Below are positions 39,343 through 51,388 of a DNA stretch of 64,000 bases, piece after piece. The notes beneath the pieces are model-generated. The model worked only from the letters and a program-made list of their open reading frames with translations, was not told the DNA's origin and searched no databases. The stretch lies in the NCBI RefSeq assembly GCF_002354895.1, contig NZ_CP023439.1:558001-622000 (forward strand), given 5' to 3'. The position numbers were made by a program, and so were the translations under genes. Position 1 is the stretch's first letter, and every line of letters begins with the position of its first letter. The DNA comes from Thauera sp. K11 (GTDB taxonomy: Bacteria; Pseudomonadota; Gammaproteobacteria; Burkholderiales; Rhodocyclaceae).

Positions 39343-40275
39343 GTGAGCCCAGCGACCCCCGAGCGCATCGTCATCGCCACCCGTGAAAGCCGCCTTGCCC
39401 TGTGGCAGGCCGAGCACGTCAAGGCGAGGCTGGAGTCCTTGTACCCCGGCTGCCGCGTCGAACTCCTGGGCATGACGACGCGCGGCGACCAGATCCTCGA
39501 CCGGCCGCTCGCCAAGGTCGGCGGCAAGGGGCTGTTCGTCAAGGAACTCGAGACCGCGCTGCTCGACGGCCGGGCCGACGTCGCGGTGCACTCGATGAAG
39601 GACGTGCCGATGCAGATGGGCGAGGAATTCGCGCTCGCCTGCATCTCTGCGCGCGAAGTGCCGCTCGACGCCTTCGTCTCCAACCGCTACGAATCGCTTG
39701 CCGACATGCCGCCGGGCGCGGTGGTCGGCACGTCGTCGCTGCGGCGCGAATCGCAGTTGCATGCGCAGTATCCCTTCCTCGGCGTCACCAGCCTGCGCGG
39801 CAACCTCGACACCCGGCTGCGCAAGCTCGACGAAGGGCAGTACGACGCCATCATCCTCGCCGCGGCGGGGCTGACGCGGCTCGGCCTCGAGGGACGCATC
39901 CGCAGCGTGCTGCCGTCGGAGGTTTCGCTGCCGGCGGCCGGGCAGGGGGCGCTCGGCATCGAATGCCTGGCGGGACGCGAGGATCTGATCGGCTGGCTGC
40001 AGCCGCTCGACGACGACGACACCGCCGCATGCGTGCGCGCAGAGCGCGCGGTGGCGCGCGCGCTTGCCGGCAGTTGCGAGGTGCCGCTCGGCGCCTACGC
40101 GCAGATGCGCGGCGGCAGGCTGTGGCTGCGCGGCTTCGTCGCGCGCCCGGACGGCAGCCGCATCGTGCGTGCCGAGCGCGAAGGCGCGCCGGCCGACGCC
40201 GAGGCGCTGGGCGCCGCGCTGGCCGAGGACCTGCGCGAGCAGGGCGCGGACGCGATCCTCGCCGAACTCGGCTGA
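39343..40275 (+). CDS. hemC: Hydroxymethylbilane synthase
   Basis: A 310-residue porphobilinogen deaminase, GTG start. It polymerises four porphobilinogens. The N-terminus has [20 protein letters not shown], and [15 protein letters not shown] is the substrate-binding Arg cluster. The dipyrromethane cofactor Cys is in [14 protein letters not shown]. First gene of hemC-hemD-hemX-hemY; its stop touches the hemD GTG. Confidence 0.97.
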   Translation: MSPATPERIVIATRESRLALWQAEHVKARLESLYPGCRVELLGMTTRGDQILDRPLAKVGGKGLFVKELETALLDGRADVAVHSMKDVPMQMGEEFALACISAREVPLDAFVSNRYESLADMPPGAVVGTSSLRRESQLHAQYPFLGVTSLRGNLDTRLRKLDEGQYDAIILAAAGLTRLGLEGRIRSVLPSEVSLPAAGQGALGIECLAGREDLIGWLQPLDDDDTAACVRAERAVARALAGSCEVPLGAYAQMRGGRLWLRGFVARPDGSRIVRAEREGAPADAEALGAALAEDLREQGADAILAELG

Positions 40276-41100
40276 GTGCGCCGCGCCCGGCCCATGACCC
40301 AGGCGACGCAGCCTCGCGGGCCCGGCGGAGAGAAGAAGGGGCTCGCCGGGCGCTGCATCGTGGTGACGCGGCCGCAGGAGCAGGCGGAGAGCCTCTGCCA
40401 GGCGATCCGCGAGGCGGGCGGCGAAGCCTTTCCGTTTCCGGTGCTCGCCATCGGCCCGGCGCCGGACGACAGCGGCCTGCGATCCATCGCCGACCGGCTG
40501 GACGATTTCGACCTTGCCTTCTTCGTCAGCCCCAATGCCGTGCGCCATGCGCTCGACAGCCTGCTGCCGCGCCGCGCGTGGCCGGCCCGCCTGCGCGTGG
40601 CGACGGTGGGCAAGGGCAGCGAATGCGAACTGGCCCGCTACGGCTTCCGAGAGGTGATCGCGCCGCAGGACGGCTTCGACAGCGAAGCAGTGATCGCGCT
40701 GCCGGAGTTCGCGGCCGATGCCGTGGCGGGGCGCCGGGTGGTGATCTTCCGCGGCGACGGCGGGCGCGACCTGCTTGCCGACACGCTGCGCGAGCGCGGC
40801 GCCGCGGTGGAGTTCGCGACCGTCTACCGGCGCTTCCGCCCCGACCTCGATCCGGCGCCGCTGCTCGCGCGTGCGCGCTCGGGACGCCTCGATGCGCTGC
40901 TGCTCACCAGCAGCGAAGGGGTGGACAACCTCGTCGCCATGGTCGGCGCCGAGGGCATGGCGGTGCTGAACGCCGTGCCCGTCTTCGCCCCGCATCCGCG
41001 CATCGCCGCGCGTGCGCGAGACGCGGGCTTCCATGCCGTGATCGAGACCGGCGCCGGTGACGGCGGCATGCTGCGGGCGCTTCTGAGCCACTTTGGTTAA
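40276..41100 (+). CDS. hemD: Uroporphyrinogen-III synthase
   Basis: A 274-residue protein that closes and inverts ring D of hydroxymethylbilane. The start may be GTG 40,276, directly after the hemC stop, or ATG 40,294. Two alternating lobes are visible (IVVTRPQEQAESLCQAI; AFFVSPNAVRHALDSL; VVIFRGDGGRDLLADTLRER; DALLLTSSEGVDNLVAMVG). Sequence conservation in this family is low, but the order in the hemCDXY operon supports the call. Confidence 0.94.
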   Translation: MRRARPMTQATQPRGPGGEKKGLAGRCIVVTRPQEQAESLCQAIREAGGEAFPFPVLAIGPAPDDSGLRSIADRLDDFDLAFFVSPNAVRHALDSLLPRRAWPARLRVATVGKGSECELARYGFREVIAPQDGFDSEAVIALPEFAADAVAGRRVVIFRGDGGRDLLADTLRERGAAVEFATVYRRFRPDLDPAPLLARARSGRLDALLLTSSEGVDNLVAMVGAEGMAVLNAVPVFAPHPRIAARARDAGFHAVIETGAGDGGMLRALLSHFG

Positions 41101-41109
41101 ACTTCCGCC

Positions 41110-42339
41110 ATGAACGAAGAAAAGCCCGCCCTCACCGCTCCGCCGCCCCGCAACGATCGCGAGCCCGCGGATACCCCTTCCAGCGCCGCGCCGGGTTCGT
41201 ACGGGACGGCCACCGACGGCCGTCCCGCCGCGTCGAACGCACCGGCCGGGCGTTCCGCTCTTGCCGGCTGGTCGATGCTGTTCGCCGTCGCCGCGGTGGC
41301 CGCCGCCGGCTGGGCGGGCTGGCAGGCGTGGGAGACGCGCTCCCAGGCGGCCGGGCTGAGGGAAGAGCTGGCGCGCCGCCTGAGCGACGGCGAGACGATC
41401 GCCGCGGAGGCGCGCGGCATCGCGCGGCAGCAGCAGGAGACGATCGCCGCGCTGCAGGGCAAGCTGGGCGCGATCGAGGCCAAGGTCGAAGCGACCGAAG
41501 GGCAGGCCGCCGCCCTCGAGGCGCTCTACCAGGCTTTCTCGCGCACGCGGGAGGACGAAGTTGTGGCCGAGGTGGAACAGACCGTCGTCGCCGCGGCGCA
41601 ACACCTGCAGCTCGCCGGCAACGTCCAGGCCGCGCTGGTCGCCCTGCAGGCCGCCGAGCAGCGTCTCGCTCTGCAGGACAGGGGACAGCTCGCCCCGCTG
41701 CGGAGGGCCCTGGCCAATGACATCGAGGCACTCAGGCTGCAGCCGGCGATCGACATCCCGGGGCTGGGCCTGCGCCTGGAGCGGCTGCTCGAGCGTGCGG
41801 ACGCGATGCCGCTCGCCTTCGAGGGACAGTTGCCCGCCGGCGAGCAGCCGGAAGCAGAGGCGCCGGCCCCTGCCGGGGAGGGCGACATCGCCGCGCGGGC
41901 GCTGGAGTTCGGCCGCGCGCTGCTGGCAGACATATGGCACGAGGTGCGCGGCCTGGTGCGCATCGAGCGCCTCGACCAGCCCGATCCGGTACTGCTGTCG
42001 CCGGCGCAGAACACTTTCCTGCGCGAGAACCTGAAGATTCGCCTGCTCACCGCCCGCCTCGCGCTGCTCGCGCGCGACGGCCGCACCTACGTGGCCGATC
42101 TCGCCCAGGCCCGCCTGTGGGTGGAGCGGTTCTTCGACCTGAACGACGAGCGGGTGCAGGCGACGCTCGCCGAACTGCAGGAGCTGCAGCAGGTTGCGCT
42201 GAGCACCGAACTGCCGGCCCTGACCGAGAGCTTCGCCGCCCTGCGCCAGCTCCAGTCGCGCGGGCGCGAACTCGCTCCTGCCACCGCGCCTGCGCCGAGC
42301 CCGGCGCCTGCGGGCGGAGCGCCCGCGCCGCAGCGCTGA
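41110..42339 (+). CDS. hemX: HemX-like membrane protein
   Basis: A 409-residue protein with a Pro/Ala-rich cytoplasmic N-terminus, one membrane helix (about 58-78, LAGWSMLFAVAAVAAAGWAG) and a long periplasmic coiled coil (about 85-150). The HemX domain follows. It is often annotated as uroporphyrinogen-III C-methyltransferase, but no AdoMet-binding motif is visible. The role in heme synthesis is unproven. It starts 9 bases after hemD. Confidence 0.9.
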   Translation: MNEEKPALTAPPPRNDREPADTPSSAAPGSYGTATDGRPAASNAPAGRSALAGWSMLFAVAAVAAAGWAGWQAWETRSQAAGLREELARRLSDGETIAAEARGIARQQQETIAALQGKLGAIEAKVEATEGQAAALEALYQAFSRTREDEVVAEVEQTVVAAAQHLQLAGNVQAALVALQAAEQRLALQDRGQLAPLRRALANDIEALRLQPAIDIPGLGLRLERLLERADAMPLAFEGQLPAGEQPEAEAPAPAGEGDIAARALEFGRALLADIWHEVRGLVRIERLDQPDPVLLSPAQNTFLRENLKIRLLTARLALLARDGRTYVADLAQARLWVERFFDLNDERVQATLAELQELQQVALSTELPALTESFAALRQLQSRGRELAPATAPAPSPAPAGGAPAPQR

Positions 42340-42348
42340 GGACGAGCC

Positions 42349-43557
42349 ATGCGTGCATTGATCTGGCTGATAGGCATTTTCGCGCTCGCGGCGGGTCTGG
42401 CGATGACCGCCGGGCTGAACGAGGGATACGTGCTGGTGGTGCTGCCGCCGTGGCGCGCCCAGTTGTCCTTGAACCTGCTCGCCGTGCTGCTCGTGGTGGG
42501 CTTTGGCGTCGGCTACATCGTGGTCAGGCTGATCCGGCGCACGGTCGCGCTGCCCGGCCGCGTGGCGCAGTGGCGCGAACGCCGGCGGCGCGAAAAGGCG
42601 GGCCAGGCGCTGCGCGAGGCGTTGCGCGCCTTGTTCGAGGGCCGTTTCGCGCAGGCGCTGAAGTTCGCCTCGTCCGCCTTCTCGTCGGGCGAGAGCATGG
42701 CGATGGCGGCGCTGGTCGCGGCCCGGGCGGCCCACGCGATGCACGACGAGACCCGCTATCGCATCTGGCTCGGGCATGCGGCAGAGCAGGGTGATGAAGG
42801 GCGCGTGGCACGCCTGATGACGGAAGCCGAACTGGCCATCGAGGGGCGCCGCTTCGACGAGGCGGCCGAGCGGCTGGAGAGCCTGCGTCTGGCGGGCCAT
42901 CGCCATATCGCGGCGTTGCGCATGTCGCTGAAGGTGGCTTCCGCCCTCGGCCAGTGGGAAGACCTGCTGCGCACGACCCGGCAACTGCTCAAGCACAAGG
43001 CCCTGACGGCGGACCAGGCCGCACCCCTGCTGCGCCGTGCTCACCTCGAGCGCATGCGCGAACTGCGTAAAGATCCCGCGGCGCTCGCGGCCTGCTGGAA
43101 CGACATCCCGGCCGACGAGTTGCAGGACCGGCGCCTGGTCGAGCGCGCGGTGCCGCTGCTGGCGGCCGTGGGTCAGGGCGCGCTCGCGCGCCGCACGCTC
43201 GAACGCCTGCTCGACAAGGAATGGGACAGCGCGCTGGCGCGCCTGTACGCTCATTGCGGAGATGGTGCGGGCGATGCCGTCGGCTGCCTCGCCAAGGCCG
43301 AGGGCTGGCTGCAGCGCCAGCCCAACGACGGCGGGCTACTTTACGCGCTGGGGCGGCTGTGCATCGGCGCGCAACTGTGGGGCAAGGCGCAAAGCTACCT
43401 GGAGGCCTCGCTCGGCCGTGCGCCGACCGTCGATGCCCAACTCGCGCTCGCCGATCTGCTCGAAAGGCTGGGCCGCCCGGAGGAGGCGCAGCGGCGCTAC
43501 CGGGCCGCGGCCGAGATGGTGGCGGGCGGTACGCCGTCCGCGGTCGTGCCGGTCTGA
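42349..43557 (+). CDS. hemY: HemY, heme-biosynthesis-associated membrane TPR protein
   Basis: A 402-residue protein with two N-terminal membrane helices (about 1-20, and 36-60, LNLLAVLLVVGFGVGYIVV) followed by tetratricopeptide-like helical repeats to the end. It is the proteobacterial HemY associated with late protoheme synthesis, not the Gram-positive protoporphyrinogen oxidase of the same name. It lies 9 bases after hemX and is the last gene of the operon. Confidence 0.92.
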   Translation: MRALIWLIGIFALAAGLAMTAGLNEGYVLVVLPPWRAQLSLNLLAVLLVVGFGVGYIVVRLIRRTVALPGRVAQWRERRRREKAGQALREALRALFEGRFAQALKFASSAFSSGESMAMAALVAARAAHAMHDETRYRIWLGHAAEQGDEGRVARLMTEAELAIEGRRFDEAAERLESLRLAGHRHIAALRMSLKVASALGQWEDLLRTTRQLLKHKALTADQAAPLLRRAHLERMRELRKDPAALAACWNDIPADELQDRRLVERAVPLLAAVGQGALARRTLERLLDKEWDSALARLYAHCGDGAGDAVGCLAKAEGWLQRQPNDGGLLYALGRLCIGAQLWGKAQSYLEASLGRAPTVDAQLALADLLERLGRPEEAQRRYRAAAEMVAGGTPSAVVPV

Positions 43558-43642
43558 GGATCGAGGAGACGAGGCCCGCTGCGGCGGCGATGCCGGCGGA
43601 ACGATCCGCCGCGCGTCGCCGCCGCCGGGCCGGCGTTCGAGC

Positions 43643-44557
43643 TCAGGCCCAGTCGCGGGGCTGCAGGAAGACGTCGTACAGCCGGGCTTCGTCCGAGCCG
43701 GCTTCGGGCTTCCAGTCGTAGCGCCACTTCACGACGGGCGGCATCGACATCAGGATGGATTCGGTGCGGCCGCCCGACTGCAGGCCGAACAGCGTGCCGC
43801 GGTCGTACACCAGATTGAACTCCACGTAGCGCCCGCGCCGGTAAGCCTGGAAGTCGCGCTCGCGCTCGCCGTAGGGCGTCTGGCGGCGGCGCTCGGCGAT
43901 CGGCAGGTAGGCGCCGAGGAAGGCGTCTCCCACCGAACGGGTGAGCCCGAATGCCCGGTCGAAGCCGGTGAGGCCCTCGCCGTCCGCGCCGAGATCGTCG
44001 AAGAACAGGCCGCCGACGCCGCGTGCTTCGTTGCGATGCTTCAGGAAGAAGTAGCGGTCGCACCAGTCCTTCAGCCGGCGGTATTCCTCTTCGCCGCCGA
44101 AAGGCAGTACCGCCGCCTTGCAGGCGGCGTGGAAGTGGCGTACGTCCTCTTCGAAGCCGTAATACGGCGTGAGGTCCATGCCGCCGCCGAACCACCACAC
44201 CGGCTGCCTGCCCTCGGCCGTCGCGACGAAGAAGCGCACGTTCATGTGCACCGTCGGGCAATAGGGATTGCGCGGGTGGAGGACCAGCGACACGCCCATC
44301 GCCTCGAAGCCGCGTCCAGCCAGTTCGGGCCGGTGCGCGGTGGCCGAGGCCGGCATGCCGCTGCCCGTCACGTGCGAGAAGTTGACCCCGCCGCGCTCGA
44401 AGAAGCCGCCGTCCTCGATCACCCGCGTGACCCCGCCGCCGCCCGCCGGGCGTTCCCAGGAGTCGGTGCGGAAATCACCGCCGTCGAAGGCGGCGAGGCG
44501 GGCGACGATGCTTTGCTGAAGCTCGAGCAGGTATGTCTTGACGGCGCTGGAATCCAT
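43643..44557 (-). CDS. hemF: Oxygen-dependent coproporphyrinogen-III oxidase
   Basis: A 304-residue enzyme that oxidatively decarboxylates coproporphyrinogen III using O2. Family blocks: [55 protein letters not shown] and [19 protein letters not shown]. Full length. It is convergent with the hemCDXY operon and lies downstream of purD on the same strand with a 100-base gap. Its presence indicates an aerobic route of heme synthesis. Confidence 0.97.
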   Translation of the reverse strand: MDSSAVKTYLLELQQSIVARLAAFDGGDFRTDSWERPAGGGGVTRVIEDGGFFERGGVNFSHVTGSGMPASATAHRPELAGRGFEAMGVSLVLHPRNPYCPTVHMNVRFFVATAEGRQPVWWFGGGMDLTPYYGFEEDVRHFHAACKAAVLPFGGEEEYRRLKDWCDRYFFLKHRNEARGVGGLFFDDLGADGEGLTGFDRAFGLTRSVGDAFLGAYLPIAERRRQTPYGERERDFQAYRRGRYVEFNLVYDRGTLFGLQSGGRTESILMSMPPVVKWRYDWKPEAGSDEARLYDVFLQPRDWA

Positions 44558-44657
44558 CGGTGCGGGTGTGATGCTTGGCGTTGGGTCGAGGACGGCCGCG
44601 TTCTGCGCGCGGCGTTCCGGGTGGCGAGCGCCGTCGGAACGGCGGGCCGGCGTGGTG

Positions 44658-45935
<1,278 letters not shown>

Positions 45936-45958
45936 GGGTTGCTCCGGATCAGGGCGGC

Positions 45959-47554
45959 TCAGTGGCGGAAGTGGCGGAAGCCGGTGAAGACCATCGCGAT
46001 GTCCTGCTCGTCGGCCGCGGCGATCACCTCGGCGTCGCGCATCGAGCCGCCGGGCTGGATCACCGCGGTGGCGCCGGCCTGCGCCAGCACGTCGAGCCCG
46101 TCGCGGAACGGGAAGAAGGCGTCCGACGCGACCACGCAGCCGGCGATGGAGAGGCCGGCGTTCTCGGCCTTGATCCTGGCGATGCGGGCGGAATCGACGC
46201 GGCTCATCTGGCCGGCGCCGACGCCGACGGTCATGCCGTCCTTGCAATAGACGATGGCGTTGGACTTCACGTACTTGGCCACGCGCCAGGCGAACAGCAT
46301 GTCGCGCATCTCGGCCTCGGTCGGGGCGCGCTTCGTGACGACCTTGAGGTCGGCGATCCGGATGCGCGCCTCGTCGGCGCCCTGCACCAGCAGGCCGCCG
46401 CCGACGCGCTTGTAGTCGAAGGTGCCGGCGGGCTTGCCCAGCGGGCAGGTCAGCACGCGCACGTTCTTCTTGCCGGCGAGCAGTTCGAGCGCGTCGGCGG
46501 TGTAGGACGGCGCGATCAGCACCTCGAGGAACTGCGCCGACACGGCCTCGGCCGCGGCGCGGTCGACTTCGCCGTTGAACGCGATGATGCCGCCGAAGGC
46601 CGAGGTGGGATCGGTGGAGAATGCCTTGCGGTAGGCTTCCAGCGGGCTGGCGCCGAGCGCCACGCCGCAGGGATTGGCGTGCTTGACGATGACGCAGGCC
46701 GAGTTCGCCGCCTCGCCGTCGAAGGCTTTCACGCATTCCCACGCCGCGTCGGCGTCGGCGATGTTGTTGTACGACAGTTCCTTGCCCTGCAACTGGGCGT
46801 AGCCGGCGATGCCGCCTTCGGCGGCGCCGGGCTGACGGTAGAAGGCCGCGCTCTGGTGCGGATTCTCGCCGTAGCGCAGGTCCTGCACCTTGTCGAAGGC
46901 CAGTTGCAGGCGTTCGGGGTAGGTCTGCAGCGACACGTCGCCGGCTTCGTTGGTGACCAGCGCGGTGAGGTAGTTGGAGATCGCCGAATCGTAGCGCGCG
47001 GTATGGGTGAAAGCCTTCACCGCCAGCGCGAAGCGGGTCTTGTAGCCGAGCCTGCCGGCGTTGGACTTCAGCTCGGCGACGATGGCGGCGTAGTCCTCGG
47101 GGTCGGTGACGATGCCGACGCCGCCCTGCTCGTTGCCGTGGTTCTTGGCCGCCGCACGCACCATGGCCGGGCCGCCGATGTCGATGTTCTCGATCGCGTC
47201 GTCCAGCATGCAGTCGGGCTTCGCCACCGTCTGCTGGAAGGGGTAGAGGTTCACGACCACGAGATCGATGCGGCCGATGCCGTGGGCGGCGATCGTGTCC
47301 ATGTGCTCGGCGAGGTCGCGGCGCGCGAGGATGCCGCCGTGCACCTTGGGATGCAGCGTCTTGACGCGGCCATCGAGCATCTCCGGAAAGCCGGTGTGTT
47401 CGGACACGTCCTTGACCTCGAGCCCCGCTTCGCGCAGCAGGCTGGCGGTGCCGCCGGTCGACAGCAGCTTGATGCCGAGGCCGGCGAGTTCGCGTGCGAA
47501 GTCGAGCACGCCGCGTTTGTCGGAAACACTGATCAGGGCTTGGGTGACGTTCAT
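45959..47554 (-). CDS. purH: Bifunctional AICAR transformylase/IMP cyclohydrolase
   Basis: A 531-residue protein catalysing the last two steps of IMP synthesis. The N-terminal MGS-like cyclohydrolase domain starts [19 protein letters not shown]. The transformylase domain contains [26 protein letters not shown], the catalytic Lys-His in VKHANPCG, and the C-terminal [20 protein letters not shown]. First gene of purH-purD. Confidence 0.97.
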   Translation of the reverse strand: MNVTQALISVSDKRGVLDFARELAGLGIKLLSTGGTASLLREAGLEVKDVSEHTGFPEMLDGRVKTLHPKVHGGILARRDLAEHMDTIAAHGIGRIDLVVVNLYPFQQTVAKPDCMLDDAIENIDIGGPAMVRAAAKNHGNEQGGVGIVTDPEDYAAIVAELKSNAGRLGYKTRFALAVKAFTHTARYDSAISNYLTALVTNEAGDVSLQTYPERLQLAFDKVQDLRYGENPHQSAAFYRQPGAAEGGIAGYAQLQGKELSYNNIADADAAWECVKAFDGEAANSACVIVKHANPCGVALGASPLEAYRKAFSTDPTSAFGGIIAFNGEVDRAAAEAVSAQFLEVLIAPSYTADALELLAGKKNVRVLTCPLGKPAGTFDYKRVGGGLLVQGADEARIRIADLKVVTKRAPTEAEMRDMLFAWRVAKYVKSNAIVYCKDGMTVGVGAGQMSRVDSARIARIKAENAGLSIAGCVVASDAFFPFRDGLDVLAQAGATAVIQPGGSMRDAEVIAAADEQDIAMVFTGFRHFRH

Positions 47555-47643
47555 CGTGGTCGGGATGCGGAGATCGGATGGCGGGAAAAACGGGATGCGG
47601 CGCGCCGCCGGCGGACGGGCGCCTCGCGCCGGCCTGGCCCGGC

Positions 47644-47880
47644 TCAGAGCAGGTCGTAGTCGGTCAGCTTGCGGCGCAGGGTGTTGCGGTTGATGCCGAG
47701 CATCTCGGCCGCCATGGTCTGGTTGCCCTTGGCGCGCTGCAGCACGAATTCGAGCATCGGGCGCTCGACGTTGCGGATCACCATGTCGTAGATCGCGCCC
47801 GGCTTCTCGCCATCGAGGTCGCGGAAATACTGGTCCAGCGTGCGGAAGACGGATTCGGCAATCTCGTTGCTGCGGCTCAT
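47644..47880 (-). CDS. fis: Fis-family nucleoid-associated regulator
   Basis: A 78-residue protein with the Fis C-terminal helix-turn-helix ([20 protein letters not shown], then RRKLTDYDL). The shorter N-terminus compared with the 98-residue enterobacterial protein is normal for betaproteobacteria. Its ATG overlaps the dusB stop (47,877-47,880), the conserved dusB-fis operon. It ends about 90 bases before purH on the same strand. Confidence 0.95.
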   Translation of the reverse strand: MSRSNEIAESVFRTLDQYFRDLDGEKPGAIYDMVIRNVERPMLEFVLQRAKGNQTMAAEMLGINRNTLRRKLTDYDLL

Positions 47881-48929
47881 GCTGCGAGCTCCTGAGGCAG
47901 TTCGGCTTCGTAGCGCAGGCGCGCGTCGGTCTCGGCCAGCTTGCCGAAGAACTCGTCGACGGCCGCGAGCTGCGCCGGAATGTCGGGGATCTGGTTCATC
48001 GCGTGGCGGAAGGCGGCGGAGCCGACCAGGCCCTTGGTGTACCAGGAGATGTGCTTGCGGGCGATCTTCACGCCCTTGTCCTCGCCGTAGAAGGCGTACA
48101 GGTCGTCGAGATGTTCGCGGCAGACCTGGTGGATCTCGCCCACCAGCGGCGGCGGCAGTTCCTCTCCGGTGGCGAGGAAGTGTTCGATCTCGCGGAAGAT
48201 CCACGGCCGGCCCTGCGCCGCGCGGCCGATCATGACGCCGTCGGCGCCGGTATGGTCGAGCACCTGTCTGGCCTTCTGCGGCGTGGCGATGTCGCCGTTG
48301 GCGATCACCGGGATCTTCACGCGCGACTTCACGTGGGCGATGGTGTCGTACTCGGCTTCGCCCGTGTACTGGTCGGCACGGGTGCGGCCATGGATGGCGA
48401 TGGCGCGGATGCCGGATTCCTCGGCGATGCGCGCGATCAGCGGCGCGTTCTTGTTGGCGCGGTTCCAGCCGGTGCGGAACTTCAGCGTCACCGGCGTGGA
48501 CGGCACCGCCTCCACCACCGCCTCGAGGATGCGGGCGACCAGCGGTTCGTCCTGCATCAGCGCCGAGCCGGCCATCACGTTGCACACCTTCTTCGCCGGA
48601 CAGCCCATGTTGATGTCGATGATCTGCGCGCCGCGCTCGGCGTTGTGGCGCGCGGCCTCGGCCATCATCGCCGGATCGGCGCCGGCGATCTGCACCGAGA
48701 TCGGCTCCACCTCGCCGTCGTGGTTGGCCCGGCGCTGCGTCTTCTCGCTGCCGTAGAGCAGCGAGTTCGAGGTGACCATCTCGGACACGGCCAGGCCCGC
48801 CCCCATCTTCTTGCACAACTGGCGGAACGGGCGATCGGTGACCCCGGCCATGGGGGCGACGATGAGATTGTTGCGCAGCGTGAATCCGGCGAACTGCATG
48901 GGACGTCGAACGTTCGGGAAAACCAACAT
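47877..48929 (-). CDS. dusB: tRNA-dihydrouridine synthase B
   Basis: About 340-350 residues. ATG 48,929 or 48,899 may start it; the latter ([19 protein letters not shown]) matches the family start better, the former has a GGGG just upstream. It is an FMN enzyme reducing uridine in the tRNA D loop. The catalytic Cys is in [15 protein letters not shown]/substrate blocks include [30 protein letters not shown] and [17 protein letters not shown]. It is translationally coupled to fis. Confidence 0.95.
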   Translation of the reverse strand: MLVFPNVRRPMQFAGFTLRNNLIVAPMAGVTDRPFRQLCKKMGAGLAVSEMVTSNSLLYGSEKTQRRANHDGEVEPISVQIAGADPAMMAEAARHNAERGAQIIDINMGCPAKKVCNVMAGSALMQDEPLVARILEAVVEAVPSTPVTLKFRTGWNRANKNAPLIARIAEESGIRAIAIHGRTRADQYTGEAEYDTIAHVKSRVKIPVIANGDIATPQKARQVLDHTGADGVMIGRAAQGRPWIFREIEHFLATGEELPPPLVGEIHQVCREHLDDLYAFYGEDKGVKIARKHISWYTKGLVGSAAFRHAMNQIPDIPAQLAAVDEFFGKLAETDARLRYEAELPQELAA

Positions 48930-49003
48930 TTTACCCCATCGATCAAGCGCCTGGGCGCACGGATGCTCTCCCGGCCGATCCGGCGGCGCGGCGTGGCGTG
49001 GGT

Positions 49004-50149
49004 TCAGCCCGCCGCGGCCGCCAGCGCCTGCTCCAGATCGGCGATGAGGTCGTCGGTGTGTTCGATGCCGACCGAGATGCGCAGCAGGTCGGCCGGGCAG
49101 CGGCTGCCCGGCCCTTCGACGGCGGCGCGGTGTTCGATCAGGCTTTCCACCGAACCCAGCGAGGTCGCACGGCGGAACAGCCGCACGCGGGCCGCGACCT
49201 CGCGCGCCGCCGCCTCGCCGCCGCGCACGCGCAGCGACAGCATGGCGCCGAAGCCGCCGTCCATCTGCCGCCTGGCGACGTCGTGGCCGGGATGCGAGGG
49301 CAGGCCGGGGTAGAGCACGGCCAGGACCGCCGGATGGTGCTCGAAATGGCCGGCGATGCGGGCGGCCGAGGCGGCGGCCGTGCGCACGCGGGGGAAGAGC
49401 GTGCGCAGGCCGCGGTTCAGCAGCCAGGCTTCGAAGGGGCCGAGTACCGCTCCGCCCGCGGCCCGCGCGGTCTTGACGCGCGCCCAGAAGGCGTCCGCCT
49501 CGCGCGTCACCAGCACGCCGGCGACGACGTCCGAATGGCCGTTGAGGTACTTGGTGGCCGAATGCATGACGATGTCCGCGCCCAGCGCGAGCGGCCGGGT
49601 GAACACCGGCGTGGGGACGGTGGAGTCGACCACCAGGCGCGCGCCCGCGGCACGGGCGAGTTCGGCGGCGCGGGCGATGTCGGTGATCTCCCAGGTGGGG
49701 TTGGCGGGCGTCTCGACCCACACGAGGTCGGCCGGGACTTGCAGCCGGGCGGCGAGTTCGCCTTCGCCGGCATGGAAGTCCAGCGTCAGTTGCCAGTTGG
49801 CGCAGAACTCGATCATCCAGCCGCGCAGCCCCCAGTACATGTCCTGCGGCGCGACGATGCGCGCGCCGGGCTTCAGCGCCAGCAGCACCGCCGACGCGGC
49901 CGCCATGCCCGAGGCGAACAGCGCCGCCGCCGCGCCGCCTTCGAGCCGGCACAGCAGGGCCTCGGCCGGATCGAAAGCCGGGCTGGCGTCGCGCGCATAG
50001 AGCCGTCCGCCGGGCAGGCTGCCGTCCGGGTCGCGCTCGAAGGTGGTGGCGACGTGGATGGGGGGGACGATGTCGCGATGCGGCATCGCCGCGCTGCCCA
50101 GTCCCTGGGCGGCGAGGGTGGCGGGGGAGAGGTTTTCGTCCTGCGGCAT
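49004..50149 (-). CDS. Transsulfuration PLP enzyme (cystathionine gamma-synthase-like)
   Basis: A 381-residue Cys/Met metabolism PLP-dependent enzyme. The PLP lysine is in HSATKYLNGHSDVVAGVL. VETPANPTWEITDIA and VVDSTVPTPVFTRPL are the substrate and PLP-Asp regions, and SLGSVESLIEHRAAV the C-terminal signature. The family cannot be split by eye into synthase, lyase or sulfhydrylase. The divergent metNIQ methionine importer supports a methionine-related role. Confidence 0.88.
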   Translation of the reverse strand: MPQDENLSPATLAAQGLGSAAMPHRDIVPPIHVATTFERDPDGSLPGGRLYARDASPAFDPAEALLCRLEGGAAAALFASGMAAASAVLLALKPGARIVAPQDMYWGLRGWMIEFCANWQLTLDFHAGEGELAARLQVPADLVWVETPANPTWEITDIARAAELARAAGARLVVDSTVPTPVFTRPLALGADIVMHSATKYLNGHSDVVAGVLVTREADAFWARVKTARAAGGAVLGPFEAWLLNRGLRTLFPRVRTAAASAARIAGHFEHHPAVLAVLYPGLPSHPGHDVARRQMDGGFGAMLSLRVRGGEAAAREVAARVRLFRRATSLGSVESLIEHRAAVEGPGSRCPADLLRISVGIEHTDDLIADLEQALAAAAG

Positions 50150-50359
50150 GGTGCGGTGTCCTTCGGCGTGGCGGCGGGCGAGGGCCCGGAAGCGGCGAGC
50201 CTACCGGCGGGGGGCGGCGCTGTCCACGCGCCGGTTCCGGCGCGCACCGCGGAGCGCAGCGTTCCGTCCGCGGTGATGGATGCGTCCCGAAAGCGTGGTG
50301 CGGCATCCTGCGGACGGGTAAAATCCGCGGCTTTTCCCCAGATTCCGGGCACTTTCGCC

Positions 50360-51388
50360 GTGATCCGCATCGAGAACCTGCACAAGACCTATCGTGCCGC
50401 CGACGGCCGCGAGGTCCGGGCGCTCGCCGACATCGACCTCGAGATCGGCTCCGGCGAAGTGTTCGGCATCATCGGCCGCTCCGGGGCCGGCAAGAGCACG
50501 CTCATCCGCACGCTGAACCTGCTCGAGCGGCCGACTTCCGGCCGCGTGCTGATCGACGGCGACGACGTCACCCGCCTCGACCGCGAGGCGCTCTACGCGC
50601 TGCGCCGGCGCGTCGGCATGATCTTCCAGCATTTCAACCTGCTCGACGCCAAGACGGTGGCGCAGAACATCGACTGGCCGCTGAAGGCGACCGGCCACGG
50701 CAACGCCGCCGCGCGCACCGCGCGGGTGGCCGAACTGCTGGCGCTGGTGGGGCTGTCCGAACACGGCCACAGGTATCCGGCGCAGCTCTCGGGCGGGCAG
50801 AAGCAGCGCGTGGGCATCGCGCGCGCGCTCGCCAACCGGCCGCGCCTGCTGCTGTGCGACGAGGCGACCTCCGCGCTCGATCCCGAGACCACGCAGTCCA
50901 TCCTCAAGCTGCTGCTCGACATCAACCGCCAGCTCGGGCTCACGATCGTGCTGATCACGCACGAGATGCAGGTCATCCGCACGATCTGCGACCGCGTCGC
51001 GGTGATCGACGGCGGACGCATCGTCGAGAGCGGCAGGGTCGTGGACGTCTTCCTGCATCCGCGGCATCCGGTCACGCGCAGCATGGTGGCGCAGAGCGAC
51101 CCGCTCGCCGCCGCCAGCCTGGACCCCGCGCACGCCTACATGGGCGAGCGCCTGCGCGGCACCCTGGTGCGCCTGACCTATCTCGGCGACGTCACCTACC
51201 AGCCCATCCTGAGCCGCATCATGGCCGCGTCCCCGGTCCAGATCACGATCCTGCAGGGCGAGGTGTCGAGCATCAAGGACGTGCCTTTCGGCCAGTTGCT
51301 GCTGGAACTCGAAGGCAGCGAGGACGACGTCCGCCAGGTGTTCGCCGAACTCGACCGCTATCGCATCCACCACGAGGTGCTGCAGTGA
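50360..51388 (+). CDS. metN: Methionine ABC transporter ATPase
   Basis: A 342-residue protein with GTG start (MIRIENLHKTYRAADG). Walker A GRSGAGKSTLIR, signature QLSGGQKQRVGIARAL, Walker B LLLCDEATSALDPE, then a C-terminal NIL regulatory domain (about 265-342) that binds methionine for trans-inhibition. It pairs with MetI and MetQ. It is the first gene of the operon; the region 50,150-50,359 separates it from the divergent PLP enzyme. I see no SAM riboswitch there. A TAAAAT near 50,320 may be the -10. Confidence 0.95.
   Translation: MIRIENLHKTYRAADGREVRALADIDLEIGSGEVFGIIGRSGAGKSTLIRTLNLLERPTSGRVLIDGDDVTRLDREALYALRRRVGMIFQHFNLLDAKTVAQNIDWPLKATGHGNAAARTARVAELLALVGLSEHGHRYPAQLSGGQKQRVGIARALANRPRLLLCDEATSALDPETTQSILKLLLDINRQLGLTIVLITHEMQVIRTICDRVAVIDGGRIVESGRVVDVFLHPRHPVTRSMVAQSDPLAAASLDPAHAYMGERLRGTLVRLTYLGDVTYQPILSRIMAASPVQITILQGEVSSIKDVPFGQLLLELEGSEDDVRQVFAELDRYRIHHEVLQ

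Noticed and set aside
39235..43254. Minus-strand open frame of about 1,340 codons opposite hemC-hemD-hemX-hemY
   Set aside because: The plus-strand proteins are clear members of the conserved hem operon. The antisense product has no recognisable domain.
50150..50359. Possible SAM or SAH riboswitch upstream of metN
   Set aside because: GC-rich hairpins are present, but I cannot find the conserved core of any methionine-related riboswitch class.
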